A stretch of DNA of 18,371 nucleotides from Fimenecus sp045611635 (GCA_045611635.1 JAZKXL010000095.1:1-18371); one strand, 5' to 3'; counted from the stretch's first letter, positions 1 to 8,473 are shown. The notes: generated by a model not told the origin, from the letters alone. Made by a program: numbers and translations.

Positions 1-411
1 GCCCGCCATTTCAATATGTTGAAGATCACTATTAATATAAGGTGTTAAAAGAATACGGTCGCGATTAGGGTCAACACCACCAACATATTTGCCATTTACT
101 TTTACAATAATTTCAGCCGCAGTTTTAAGTGAAAACCAAAGTTCTTTCCCACGAAATTTCTCAGGAACTACTACATCCGCTTCAAAAAACGCAGTGCCAT
201 CGGGTGTAAAATACATATCACCTTTGCGAAGGGTTCTCCAACCCTCAGGGTAATACTCGTATTGCATTTCAGCCACTTGGCGAGCATCACGAACTCTTAA
301 ATCTTCTATTTCATATTTTTCTTCATATATGTATCTTTTAAGCCAACCGAAGCGTAAATCTGTCCACTCTTCAGGTCGCATACTTCTTCTTACAACTTTA
401 ATATGTGCCAT
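1..411 (-). CDS. Probable GH38 alpha-mannosidase, N-terminal part (cut by window edge)
   Basis: The frame opens at ATG 411-409 and stays open for 137 codons to the left edge, so only the N-terminus is visible. An AAGGTG ribosome site lies just upstream, 3' of the preceding gene's stop, so it is probably the third gene of a mutase, NifU-like, mannosidase operon. The visible part has a charged helical start (MAHIKVVRRSMRPEEW), then a beta-rich section with WRTLRKGD, a PEKFRGKELWFSL strand and VNGKYVGGVDPNRDRILL. This resembles the N-terminal beta-sandwich of bacterial GH38 alpha-mannosidases, where a phrase like 'vnGkpv.GlD.nr..v.l' recurs. There is no signal peptide, so it is probably cytosolic, trimming imported mannosides. 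The catalytic domain lies outside the window, so the family call comes from resemblance of the leader domain; another glycosidase with a similar N-terminal sandwich is possible. Confidence 0.55.
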   Translation of the reverse strand, partial: MAHIKVVRRSMRPEEWTDLRFGWLKRYIYEEKYEIEDLRVRDARQVAEMQYEYYPEGWRTLRKGDMYFTPDGTAFFEADVVVPEKFRGKELWFSLKTAAEIIVKVNGKYVGGVDPNRDRILLTPYINSDLQHIEMAG

Positions 412-420
412 AAACTCACC

Positions 421-657
421 TTAATCCTTATCCCAAAAGAATGGTTTTTTCTTTTGCGCAACCACTTTTACACTTTCGCCCATATCTCGCATAATTTCAG
501 TTTCAATCCAAGAAAGACAACGGTCAACAATCAAGCATTTTGAACATTCGCCTTGTAAAAGCACAGTCAAAATACCATTTTCGTATGAAACAAAATCAAT
601 TTCGCCACCATCGCCCTGAAGTTTTGGTTTTATAATTGTGTTGATATAATTTTTCAT
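421..657 (-). CDS. NifU-like (C-terminal domain) small protein
   Basis: A 78-residue protein covering only the NifU C-terminal-type domain. It starts with a helix containing 'IIKPKLQGDGGEIDFV', then a strand 'GILTVLLQGECSKC' and a helix 'IETEIMRDMGESVKVV', matching the usual pattern IrP.L..DGG.v..v...dG.v.v.L.G.C..C....IE..ir. The metal-binding CxxC is Cys38 and Cys41; a third cysteine follows at 47. In the family this domain carries or transfers Fe-S clusters. Here it stands alone, with an unusual Lys-rich, aromatic tail (KKKPFFWDKD). A GAGG ribosome site lies in the end of the upstream mutase gene. The stop of that gene (661) is 3 bases from this start, and the mannosidase start is 9 bases past this stop. 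No suf or nif genes are visible, so the role is open: a general Fe-S carrier or a passenger in a sugar operon. Confidence 0.75.
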   Translation of the reverse strand: MKNYINTIIKPKLQGDGGEIDFVSYENGILTVLLQGECSKCLIVDRCLSWIETEIMRDMGESVKVVAQKKKPFFWDKD

Positions 658-660
658 AAA

Positions 661-2301
661 TCAGCCCTCAATTTCTTTTTTGAGAATTACACGAATTTCT
701 TCTAACTTTTCAGTTGCGATTTCTTTTGTTTCGCCACACATTGAGTAATAAACCTTAAGTTTTGGTTCAGTGCCAGATGGTCTTACTGCAATCCAACTTC
801 CATCAACAAATGTGTATTTAAGCACATTTTCTTTTGGTAAATCATTAATGCCCTTTGAATAATCAAGCACATCTTTAATATTATCAAAAAGTGATTTACC
901 ATTTTCACGCATATTTGTCATAATACTTTGGATTTTTTCAGCACCATCTTTGCCTTTAAGCACAAAAGTGTCAAGTGCGTCAAGATAAAAACCGAATTTT
1001 GCATAGATATTATTTAATGCATCAACAAGTGTTCTGCCATTATTTTTGTGGAATGCTGCCATTTGACAAATAAGCATTGATGAAACAACTGCATCTTTAT
1101 CTCTTGCGTGAGTGCCTACAAGATAACCATAAGACTCTTCATAGCCGATTACAAATTCACGGTCACCATTAACTTCATATTTACCAATTTGGTCACCGAT
1201 ATATTTAAACCCCGTAAGAGTATCAACAATATTAAGTCCATAGCTTCTTGCAATATCAGCCCCGACTTCACTTGTAACTATTGTTTTTACAAGTGTTGAT
1301 TTTGAGTTAAGCATATCTTTTCTATTTGAAAGTACAAAATCAACAAGCAATGCACCAACCTGATTGCCAGTCATCAATACATATTCGCCATTATGCAAAA
1401 CTGCAATACCTACACGGTCACAGTCAGGGTCAGTACCTAAAACTAAATCTGCCCCTTCTGCCTTTGCTTGCTCTATGGCAATAGTTAAAGCATCTTTTTC
1501 TTCAGGATTTGGTGAACGTACTGTACTGAAATTACCATCAGGCAATTCTTGTGATTTTACTATTGAAACATTCATACCCTCAAGAGCTTTTCTTACAGGA
1601 ATATTGCCGGTGCCGTGAAGTGCAGTATAAACGATTTTAATGTGGGATTTTTCTTCATAGAGTGATTGCTTTTTAACCTCTTTTAAGAATGCCTCTAGCA
1701 CATCATCACCAATTACAACAATTTTTCCGTTGTTTACACCCTCATTAAAATCCATAATTTCAACTGATTGCAAATCTTCAATGGCATTTACAAAACCTAT
1801 AACCTGATTTGCAAATTCAGGTACTAACTGGCAGCCCTTTTCATCATAAATTTTGTAACCATTATACTCTTTTGGATTATGGCTTGCTGTAAGCACAATA
1901 CCACCATTACATCCTAAATACTTTGCAGTAAATGAAAGCACAGGTGTTGGCATAAGTGTATCGTAAATATAAACTTTAATTCCGTTTGCAGCTAATACGC
2001 CTGCCGCAACTTGTGAAAAATATTGTGAATTGTTTCGCGAATCATAAGCAATTGCAACACTAATTTCACCACTAAAACGACTGCTAAGGTAATCTGCATA
2101 GCCCTTTGTTGCCTTTGCGATTGTGTATCTATTCATTCGGTTAGGACCTGCACCCATAATGCCACGAAGTCCGCCTGTACCGAATTCTAAATCCTTATAA
2201 AATCTATCTTCAATTTCCTTTTCATCGAAAATCCCAAGAAGTTCATTTTTGGTTTCTTCATCAAAAGAACACCATAATTCAAATTTTTCTTTTATTGTCA
2301 T
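661..2301 (-). CDS. Phospho-sugar mutase (phosphoglucomutase/phosphomannomutase, PgcA-like)
   Basis: An alpha-D-phosphohexomutase of 546 residues, close to the length of Firmicute PgcA-type enzymes (about 570-580). It interconverts hexose 1- and 6-phosphates, here probably glucose and perhaps mannose. All four signature sites are present: the phosphoserine loop TASHNPKEYNGYKIY with Ser140; the Mg loop GTDPDCDR with Asp291, Asp293 and Asp295; the sugar-recognition loop GYEESYG at 386-392; and the C-terminal phosphate loop RPSGTEPK at 507-514. The N-terminus carries 'FGTGGLRGIMG', typical of the family. The ATG at 2301 is preceded by AGAGGT at good spacing, and no earlier start is better. It leads the minus-strand operon with the NifU-like and mannosidase genes. 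The exact substrate cannot be read from the sequence. Confidence 0.93.
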   Translation of the reverse strand: MTIKEKFELWCSFDEETKNELLGIFDEKEIEDRFYKDLEFGTGGLRGIMGAGPNRMNRYTIAKATKGYADYLSSRFSGEISVAIAYDSRNNSQYFSQVAAGVLAANGIKVYIYDTLMPTPVLSFTAKYLGCNGGIVLTASHNPKEYNGYKIYDEKGCQLVPEFANQVIGFVNAIEDLQSVEIMDFNEGVNNGKIVVIGDDVLEAFLKEVKKQSLYEEKSHIKIVYTALHGTGNIPVRKALEGMNVSIVKSQELPDGNFSTVRSPNPEEKDALTIAIEQAKAEGADLVLGTDPDCDRVGIAVLHNGEYVLMTGNQVGALLVDFVLSNRKDMLNSKSTLVKTIVTSEVGADIARSYGLNIVDTLTGFKYIGDQIGKYEVNGDREFVIGYEESYGYLVGTHARDKDAVVSSMLICQMAAFHKNNGRTLVDALNNIYAKFGFYLDALDTFVLKGKDGAEKIQSIMTNMRENGKSLFDNIKDVLDYSKGINDLPKENVLKYTFVDGSWIAVRPSGTEPKLKVYYSMCGETKEIATEKLEEIRVILKKEIEG

Positions 2302-2338
2302 GTTTTTTACCTCTTTTCAGGCACATTTTTATATAATA

Positions 2339-2367
2339 ATAGTACACCAAAATGGAGTTACTGTCAA
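2339..2367 (-). promoter_or_regulatory. Candidate sigma-A promoter of the phospho-sugar mutase operon
   Basis: On the minus strand a perfect TTGACA (2367-2362) is followed after exactly 17 bases by TACTAT (2344-2339, 4 of 6 matches to TATAAT). The predicted start of transcription is about 30 bases upstream of the mutase ATG, leaving room for the AGAGGT ribosome site. Confidence 0.6.
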
Positions 2368-2442
2368 TTTATCATTATGAAATATGCAATAAAAAATTAT
2401 AAGAATTTATTAACATTTACTATTCCTTTTTTTTACAAATAT

Positions 2443-2451
2443 TGTTATAAT
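2443..2451 (+). promoter_or_regulatory. Candidate extended -10 promoter of the EAL-domain gene
   Basis: TGTTATAAT is a perfect extended -10 (TGnTATAAT). No good -35 hexamer sits at 17 bases upstream (the position reads TTCCTT), which is common for extended -10 promoters. The ATG of the EAL gene lies about 40 bases downstream. The rest of this divergent gap (2302-2490) is AT-rich and I see no other feature in it. Confidence 0.55.
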
Positions 2452-2478
2452 GGACATAAGGTTTATTATTTTTGATTG

Positions 2479-2483
2479 AGGAG
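2479..2483 (+). promoter_or_regulatory. Ribosome binding site that sets the EAL gene start
   Basis: AGGAG, 7 bases before ATG 2491. The frame is also open from TTG 2476, but that codon overlaps this ribosome site and has none of its own, so 2491 is preferred. Confidence 0.8.
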
Positions 2484-2490
2484 TGGAGAT

Positions 2491-4713
2491 ATGAAAAAGG
2501 ACGCAACTATAGCTCGCTATTTTGTTCTTACTTTTTTAGGAATTTTTGCAATTGCAATTCTTGTTGCTTTCCCTATGTTTTTAGTCAATGAACTTGACAA
2601 CCAAAACCAGGCCTTCTTAGAAGAAATTTCTAAAAAGAACGGTGAGACCGTAGGTTTTAAGTTCCAAGAACAAGCATCTTTACTTTTCTATTATGCGGAA
2701 AATGTTGACACTTCCTTGCTTGATGACCCCAAAGCAGCACTTAAAAGTCTTAATGATATTCCAGATAACAATACTTTTAAACGATATGGTATTGCTACCA
2801 TTGACGGAGAAACATATACATCTGACGGAAAATCAACCAAACTTGCACATAATCGCTATATAAAAGAATGTATTGAAAATAATAAATTTACCGTTTGCCG
2901 TATGACCGCTAAAGAAACTATTGATGGTGATGAAGTTTTTGTTATGCATGCGCCATTAAGTCACGAAGGTGAAATAAAAGCAGTTCTCTTTTTTGTTTTT
3001 ACCATTGACCAAATTTTAGAGAATTTTGAATCAAACGCTTTTGACCAAAATGAATTTTTCTTTGTCGTTGACTATGATGGTAACAACATTATAAGCACAC
3101 ATAAGGCGGAGTATTATCGCAATATTGAAAATGTTTTTCATTCTTTGCCTGTAGATGAAAAATATGGCGGAAGCCGAATTATTGATATTCAAAAGGACAT
3201 GAAAAATGGTGAAAGCGGTGTTCTTTTATCAAGTTTGAATACTGATTTCTATCTTTACTACGCACCACTTAATTTCAATGACTGGTACTTATTCAGTATT
3301 GTTCCAACAAGCGCAGTTATTGAAAATAGAAACACTGCTCTCTCTTATGTTGGATTAATGAGCTTCTTCCTTGTTACTGTATTTATCTTATTCACTATTT
3401 ACGCAGTTTCATCTGAACGTCGCAAGAAAGAAGAACTTGATAAAATTCTTTATACCGACATTCTTACCGGTGGCGACTCTTATGCAAAATTTTGCATTGA
3501 CGTAAAAAAACAATTAACTAAAAATCAAAAAGCAGCATACATAGTAATGGACGTGGACAACTTTAAACTTGTTAATGACTATTATGGTTATGAAATGGGT
3601 AACCGCACCATTAAATTTATTAACTCATTGTGGCAAAAGCTTATTCAAAAAGATGAGTTTGTTGGTAGAATTGCGGCCGATAGATTCGCAGTATATCTTT
3701 GTTACTCAAACGAAGAAGAACTTGTTGCACGTCTTGAAAAATTCTGTACGGAATGTAGAATCTATAATGATAGAAATATGTCTAACTACATTTTGACACC
3801 AAGTATTGGTGTGTATTTTATTCAAGAAAAGAACACTGACATTCAAAAAATGCAAAACTGTGCAGTTATGGCGAAATCACTTGTTAAGGGCGACCATGAC
3901 TCTATGATTTCTATTTACAACAGCAAAATCAAGAAAGAAATGACACAAAAGAAACTTTTCTCTGATGAACTTGAACATGCTATTAAAAATAATGAACTTT
4001 CAGTTGTTTTGCAACCTCAATTCAATATTCGTGAAGGTAAATTTTGTGCAGCAGAGGTGCTTGCAAGATGGACAAAACAAGATGGTACGTCTGTACCACC
4101 AATAGATTTTATTCCTATCGCTGAAGAAAAGGGCTTTATAAAAGATATTGACCGTTTTGCTTTCCGCAAGGCATGTGAATACCAACAAGATTTAATAAGA
4201 AAGGGCTTTGACCCAATCAGCATTTCAGTAAACGTGTCACAACAATCACTTTATGACAAAAACTTTATTGAAACATATTTGAATATTATTGAAGAAACTG
4301 GCGCAGATATTTCACTTTTACATCTTGAAATTACTGAAACTACACTTTTCAATAATAACAAGAATTTTGTTAAACTTTTGAGAAAACTTCATAAAACCGG
4401 CTTCAAAATTTTACTTGATGATTTTGGCACAGGTTATTCTTCACTTATGCTTCTTAAATCAATGCCTATTGATGCACTTAAGCTTGATAAAACTTTCATT
4501 GATGACTATGAACACCCTCGCGGTCGCAATATTATTGAATGTGTTATTGAAATGACAAAGAAACTTGAACTTACTCTTGTTGCTGAAGGCGTTGAAACCG
4601 CTGCACAATATGAATACATAAAAACACAAGACTGTGATTTTGTTCAAGGTTTCCATTTCAGTTATCCATTAGAATATGACGATTTTTGCAAGGTTATTGC
4701 CAAGGACCGCTAA
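2491..4713 (+). CDS. Membrane c-di-GMP phosphodiesterase: Cache-like sensor, degenerate GGDEF, EAL
   Basis: A 740-residue signalling protein that probably breaks down cyclic di-GMP in response to an external signal. Order of parts: transmembrane helix at about 9-32; extracytoplasmic Cache-like domain at about 35-280; second helix at about 283-305; GGDEF domain at about 315-475; EAL domain at about 485-735. The GGDEF signature is replaced by AADRF (395-399), so cyclase activity is unlikely. The nucleotide-site motif MDVDNFKLVND (353-363) survives, so it may still bind GTP as a regulator. The EAL domain keeps its metal and catalytic residues: Glu522 (EVL), Asn581 (NVS), Glu613 (EITE), Asp643-Asp644 (DDFG), Lys664, Glu699 (AEGVE) and Gln719. 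It stands alone, and its 3' end overlaps gerC tail to tail by 20 bases. The ligand of the sensor is unknown. Confidence 0.9.
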   Translation: MKKDATIARYFVLTFLGIFAIAILVAFPMFLVNELDNQNQAFLEEISKKNGETVGFKFQEQASLLFYYAENVDTSLLDDPKAALKSLNDIPDNNTFKRYGIATIDGETYTSDGKSTKLAHNRYIKECIENNKFTVCRMTAKETIDGDEVFVMHAPLSHEGEIKAVLFFVFTIDQILENFESNAFDQNEFFFVVDYDGNNIISTHKAEYYRNIENVFHSLPVDEKYGGSRIIDIQKDMKNGESGVLLSSLNTDFYLYYAPLNFNDWYLFSIVPTSAVIENRNTALSYVGLMSFFLVTVFILFTIYAVSSERRKKEELDKILYTDILTGGDSYAKFCIDVKKQLTKNQKAAYIVMDVDNFKLVNDYYGYEMGNRTIKFINSLWQKLIQKDEFVGRIAADRFAVYLCYSNEEELVARLEKFCTECRIYNDRNMSNYILTPSIGVYFIQEKNTDIQKMQNCAVMAKSLVKGDHDSMISIYNSKIKKEMTQKKLFSDELEHAIKNNELSVVLQPQFNIREGKFCAAEVLARWTKQDGTSVPPIDFIPIAEEKGFIKDIDRFAFRKACEYQQDLIRKGFDPISISVNVSQQSLYDKNFIETYLNIIEETGADISLLHLEITETTLFNNNKNFVKLLRKLHKTGFKILLDDFGTGYSSLMLLKSMPIDALKLDKTFIDDYEHPRGRNIIECVIEMTKKLELTLVAEGVETAAQYEYIKTQDCDFVQGFHFSYPLEYDDFCKVIAKDR

Positions 4714-5851
4714 TATATTCGTGTCCCACACGCCTAATATTTAAGTTAACATTGACTTCGTACAAACTTTGTTTTAGTACGGAGTCAATATTTTTTTCAT
4801 TCTTACGATAAAAGTCTTTCTCAAAAATATATAAAAGTCGAGCAAGTCCACATGCATCACTGTCGTATTTTTGGTATAAAGAGTTAAGTGTCTCCTTTAT
4901 GTTTTTTTCAATATATTGCTCGCCTTTCTCTTTAATTTCATTCATTTCAGTTGTTGTCATAGCGTTCGAAACACCACCACTGATTTCCGCAATATCCGCA
5001 TCAATATAAACCTCTATTTGAAAAGTTGGAGTATTATTTTTAAGTTTTACACTTCTTTTAATTTTTGACTTTACAATATTAAGTGCAACATTTGTGCCTT
5101 TTCCACCATCGAAAGAAATGGCAGTATTATGAAGTTTATTGTAAAGCATATTAAGATAAACTGTTTCTTTTTTTGAAATAACTTCTCTATATTTTGTATT
5201 ATTAAAAAGTGCAGTACCTATTATCTCTACTGTTTTTTCTTTACCTTTTTCTTTTAGTGAAAAAAGTGGCAAAGCAAAATCCTTTGTACCTGAGTTATAT
5301 CGATTAATTAACTCATAAATTTGTGTTGCAAAAATTCGTGCATCATACTCATACGCCTTTATACTGTTTTCAAGATTTTGTGCGCTTATATATTCATTAT
5401 TACTTTGAGCCGTTAAAATTTCAGATGCAGTTTTTTCAGCGGCGGCAATATATACCGTGCCGCCGTTTTCAACGTTACGGACAAAAAAGTCAATTACGTC
5501 ATCCATTTTTTCTTTCGTAATACTTTTGCCTATAAGAATAATACGATTTTGCGAATAAAGTGGAATTTTGCCCTCTTTTTCAGTTACTGTTTTTATTGCG
5601 GTATAGACTGTGTCTCCCTTTAATTTATATGCTTTTAATGGTGGTTGCGACGCACCCTCTGCTGACGACGCTTGTGATGAGTTTGTATCAATTGCCTGAA
5701 GTGTTACTGTATAGGTGCCGTCACTTTCTAAATCAATGCCGATACCTTGAATTACAAGGCGATTGCTAATGTCCTTTTTATAGATTTCATTTTCACTAAA
5801 TGTAAAAATTACAAGAATTATAGCAAGTGCAATAATTATACCTCTTCGCAT
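4694..5851 (-). CDS. gerC: Spore germination protein, Ger(x)C family (GerC subunit)
   Basis: The C subunit of a GerA-type germinant receptor, 385 residues, a normal length. Family features include 'NRLVIQGIGIDLESDGTYTVTLQ' near residues 30-52 and an internal 'LYSQNRIILIGKSI' region, both in the usual GerC order. The N-terminus is a hydrophobic helix (residues 4-18) after Arg-Arg. The lipobox cysteine that anchors most Ger(x)C proteins is absent: residues 14-24 read VIFTFSENEIY. It may therefore be held by an uncleaved helix or not be lipidated. The ATG at 5851 has an AGGGGAG site 6 bases before it. It overlaps the end of gerB by 16 bases, which suggests coupled translation, and overlaps the EAL gene by 20 bases at its 3' end. 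The overlap leaves no room for a separate terminator. Confidence 0.88.
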   Translation of the reverse strand: MRRGIIIALAIILVIFTFSENEIYKKDISNRLVIQGIGIDLESDGTYTVTLQAIDTNSSQASSAEGASQPPLKAYKLKGDTVYTAIKTVTEKEGKIPLYSQNRIILIGKSITKEKMDDVIDFFVRNVENGGTVYIAAAEKTASEILTAQSNNEYISAQNLENSIKAYEYDARIFATQIYELINRYNSGTKDFALPLFSLKEKGKEKTVEIIGTALFNNTKYREVISKKETVYLNMLYNKLHNTAISFDGGKGTNVALNIVKSKIKRSVKLKNNTPTFQIEVYIDADIAEISGGVSNAMTTTEMNEIKEKGEQYIEKNIKETLNSLYQKYDSDACGLARLLYIFEKDFYRKNEKNIDSVLKQSLYEVNVNLNIRRVGHEYISGPWQ

Positions 5852-6921
5852 TTTTTACTCCCCTTTCTTGCTAAAAGCAATACAGTAAGCGGAATTAGAA
5901 AAGTCGTTATTCCTGTAATTATTACTTTAATTATTGAACTATCAATCACAAAAAATCTTTCAATTTCACCTGCAATAATTAAATTCGAAATTATAGAAAG
6001 TATGCCGATTATTACGAAGCAGTTACTTCTTTTAAGTTTTGTAAACTCCTTTTGCAAAATATCTACTTGCAAGAAAATAAGCAAAGCTGCTTTTATAAAT
6101 GCACACATAATCCACACACTTGTAAAGATTGCATCAAGGCGGTCAAACATTGCAAATTTCGAAAGCGATGCAAGGGTGTGAAAAGGGAAAAGTTGCGTGC
6201 TTGCAAAATTCCCCATAACTGCACCTGCGAAAAAGAAAAGCACCGCCATTAACAAGGTTTGGGAAAATAGCCATATAAAAAATCCTTTTGTAACTTTACC
6301 GCTGACCTTTGGTAGTGCTATTGCAATCATTGCATATTCTACTGTTTGCCCTACCGAATCTATTGCCGTTTTAATTACAGGTGTAATGCCGTTATAGAAT
6401 ACGGGTGAAAGATTTAGCAAATCCACCTTATCAAACAAGGCACACAAAATGAAAATAATTGCAGGAATTACAAGTGTTGCGGTTAAAACTGCGCTTCTTC
6501 CTAACGCTTCAAATCCTAAATATGCACCATAGCAACAAAATATTATTACAAACACAAGCATAAAATTAACATTGGTTTCAGGAAATACTACTGTGCCTGT
6601 AAACACATCAAGTCGGGCAATGGTTACTACTGTAAAATAGAAAAATGCCACTATATAAAAAATTGAAATTGCTTTTGAAAGTTTTGTTGACCGTTCACGT
6701 GCTAAATCCAAAATATTTTTATTTCTATATTTTCTGTAAAACAAATATATAGGGAGCATAATTAAAATCCCAATAGTTATTCTAAAAATAGGTTGCACTA
6801 GCATATCGGAAAGTCGCACATCTTTTGTGTAAGATGAAACATATGTGACCGTTGTAAGTGTACGACTTAAAAACAACATTACATAAAACTGAAATGCACT
6901 GATTTTTCCTTTAGTTATCAT
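5836..6921 (-). CDS. gerB: Spore germination permease, GerB family (APC superfamily)
   Basis: A 361-residue membrane protein with about ten hydrophobic segments (roughly 10-30, 45-63, 84-106, 120-139, 142-163, 188-203, 214-240, 267-290, 302-322 and 328-353). It is the B subunit of a GerA-type receptor, a family that adopts the amino-acid-permease fold and carries the germinant-binding pocket. It starts with 'MITKGKISAFQFYVMLFL', typical of GerB proteins, which open with a short polar 'kIs..q...l' phrase. The length fits the family (about 360-370). The start codon is 1 base from the gerA stop, with GGAG inside the end of gerA as ribosome site. Its own 3' end overlaps gerC. The germinant cannot be predicted from the sequence. 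Confidence 0.9.
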   Translation of the reverse strand: MITKGKISAFQFYVMLFLSRTLTTVTYVSSYTKDVRLSDMLVQPIFRITIGILIMLPIYLFYRKYRNKNILDLARERSTKLSKAISIFYIVAFFYFTVVTIARLDVFTGTVVFPETNVNFMLVFVIIFCCYGAYLGFEALGRSAVLTATLVIPAIIFILCALFDKVDLLNLSPVFYNGITPVIKTAIDSVGQTVEYAMIAIALPKVSGKVTKGFFIWLFSQTLLMAVLFFFAGAVMGNFASTQLFPFHTLASLSKFAMFDRLDAIFTSVWIMCAFIKAALLIFLQVDILQKEFTKLKRSNCFVIIGILSIISNLIIAGEIERFFVIDSSIIKVIITGITTFLIPLTVLLLARKGSKKCEEV

Positions 6922-6922
6922 T

Positions 6923-8425
6923 TTATTTCTCCATTTTATCTATAAGCATTTTTCGTTTACCCATCTTCCTCCAGTCAGTACGAATAATAAAATCACGCCA
7001 TGCACCAAGCTTTGTAGGTGACATTGGTGAAGTGAATGGGATTCCATACGGATTTATTGCACAAGCGTTTATAAGCACAACCGCAAAGCTTAGCATTATG
7101 CCGTAAAGTCCTGAAAGTCCACCGATAACTATAAATGCAAAACGAAGCACCGCTACCGGCTCATAAAGAGTTGAAACTACAAAGGAGCTTACTGCTGTAA
7201 GACCCACAACAATTATCATAGGCGCAGAAACTATTCCAGCCGTAACTGCGGATTCACCAATTACAAGTGCACCTACAATAGAAATAGCGTGCCCTACTGT
7301 TTTAGGCATACGAAGTCCTGCCTCGCGAACAATTTCATAAACAAGATGAATAAAAATTGCCTCTAGCATTATGGGAAATGGTGTACGACTCTCTTGCCCT
7401 GTTATGCCAAAAATCATTGTTTCGGGTATGATTTCTTGATGAAAAGTGCAAATTGCAACATAAAGTCCTGGCAAAAACACACTGAATAAAAATGACGCTA
7501 TTTTTAATAATCGTATAAACGTTGCATAGTATGGTCTTTTAAGATAATCATCAAGAGAATGAAAATGCTCAATAAAAAGATATGGTACAATTAATGCATT
7601 TGGAGTACCATCAACAATTATGCAAATTTTACCCTCCGCCATTTTTGCGGTAACCACATCTGGGCGCTCGGTAAACCCAACGCCACTAAAAATTGACGGA
7701 TGGCGAGTATCAAGAAAAGACTGCAAATAACCCGAACCAAGTACAGTATCAATTTTCGCATGCTTAAGATTTGCAATTACTTTCTCAAGAATTTTTGGGT
7801 TGACTCTATCAGACATATAACACACGCAAGCGCGAGTTTTTGATGTCACGCCTACCTCTACCATTTCAATTTTAAATACGGGATTTCGTACACGACGACG
7901 AATCATTGTAATATTATCTTTAAAGCTTTCAACAAAGCCCTCGCGAGAGCCACGCTCTTGCATTTCAGTATTTGGCTCAAGAGGTGTGCGTTTAGGGAAA
8001 CTTTGCACTCCGAAAAGCACCGCAAATTGTGAACCACTGCAAAACATTACAAGGTTGCCTGAAATCAACTCGGCTATTGCCTTGTCTAAATCATTTGTAA
8101 TGGACTTATCAATACTTGCGGACACACGATCAGCAGCATCATATATGATTTTGTTGTTTTTTACATTTTCAAAATCCGCATTGATAATAGGATTCATAAT
8201 TTGCTCAGTTATAAGCAAACTGTCACACATTCCGTCAAGCATAATAAATGCAAAATCCTTATCATTCACTGTGTAGTTTCTATATTTCACATCAAAACTA
8301 TTGCCAAGTTGTGACTTGAAATATCTCATGTTAAAATTCAAATCAGTGCTTACGTTGACTTTTTTGCTGTTTGAAACACTGTCGGTTGTTATCTCATCAA
8401 CCTTTTGTTGAAACCAATTTTTCAT
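6923..8425 (-). CDS. gerA: Spore germination protein, GerA family (GerA subunit)
   Basis: The A subunit of a GerA-type germinant receptor, 500 residues from ATG 8425. The soluble N-terminal part (about 1-300) holds the hallmark 'REGFVESFKDNITMIRRRV' (161-179) and 'GKICIIVDGTPNALIVP' (265-281). The C-terminal part (about 300-460) has several membrane segments with 'RTPFPIMLEA', 'REAGLRMPKTVGHAISIVG' and 'ESAVTAGIVSAPMIIVV'. These GerA proteins form the oligomeric ion channel opened by nutrients in the spore inner membrane. An upstream ATG at 8437 is in frame but has no ribosome site, while ATG 8425 is preceded by GGTGA, so the shorter start is chosen. It is the first gene of gerA-gerB-gerC, transcribed away from the DUF421 gene. 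Confidence 0.93.
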   Translation of the reverse strand: MKNWFQQKVDEITTDSVSNSKKVNVSTDLNFNMRYFKSQLGNSFDVKYRNYTVNDKDFAFIMLDGMCDSLLITEQIMNPIINADFENVKNNKIIYDAADRVSASIDKSITNDLDKAIAELISGNLVMFCSGSQFAVLFGVQSFPKRTPLEPNTEMQERGSREGFVESFKDNITMIRRRVRNPVFKIEMVEVGVTSKTRACVCYMSDRVNPKILEKVIANLKHAKIDTVLGSGYLQSFLDTRHPSIFSGVGFTERPDVVTAKMAEGKICIIVDGTPNALIVPYLFIEHFHSLDDYLKRPYYATFIRLLKIASFLFSVFLPGLYVAICTFHQEIIPETMIFGITGQESRTPFPIMLEAIFIHLVYEIVREAGLRMPKTVGHAISIVGALVIGESAVTAGIVSAPMIIVVGLTAVSSFVVSTLYEPVAVLRFAFIVIGGLSGLYGIMLSFAVVLINACAINPYGIPFTSPMSPTKLGAWRDFIIRTDWRKMGKRKMLIDKMEK

Positions 8426-8430
8426 AATTA

Positions 8431-8435
8431 TCACC
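8431..8435 (-). promoter_or_regulatory. Ribosome binding site that sets the gerA start
   Basis: GGTGA on the minus strand, 5 bases before ATG 8425-8423. It overlaps the alternative upstream ATG (8437-8435) and argues for the downstream start. Confidence 0.6.
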
Positions 8436-8473
8436 ATTTTTATATTTGCCTTAAAACAAAGTAATATTCTACA

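Noticed and set aside
4720..4733. CGTGT-CCC-ACACG hairpin just after the EAL stop as a terminator
   Set aside because: Only five base pairs with a three-base loop and no T run on either strand; it also encodes conserved-looking gerC residues.
5747..6181. Plus-strand open frame of 144 codons opposite gerB and gerC
   Set aside because: It lies antisense to two well-recognised ger genes, has low-complexity Ile/Lys/Ser composition and no ribosome site; a shadow frame.
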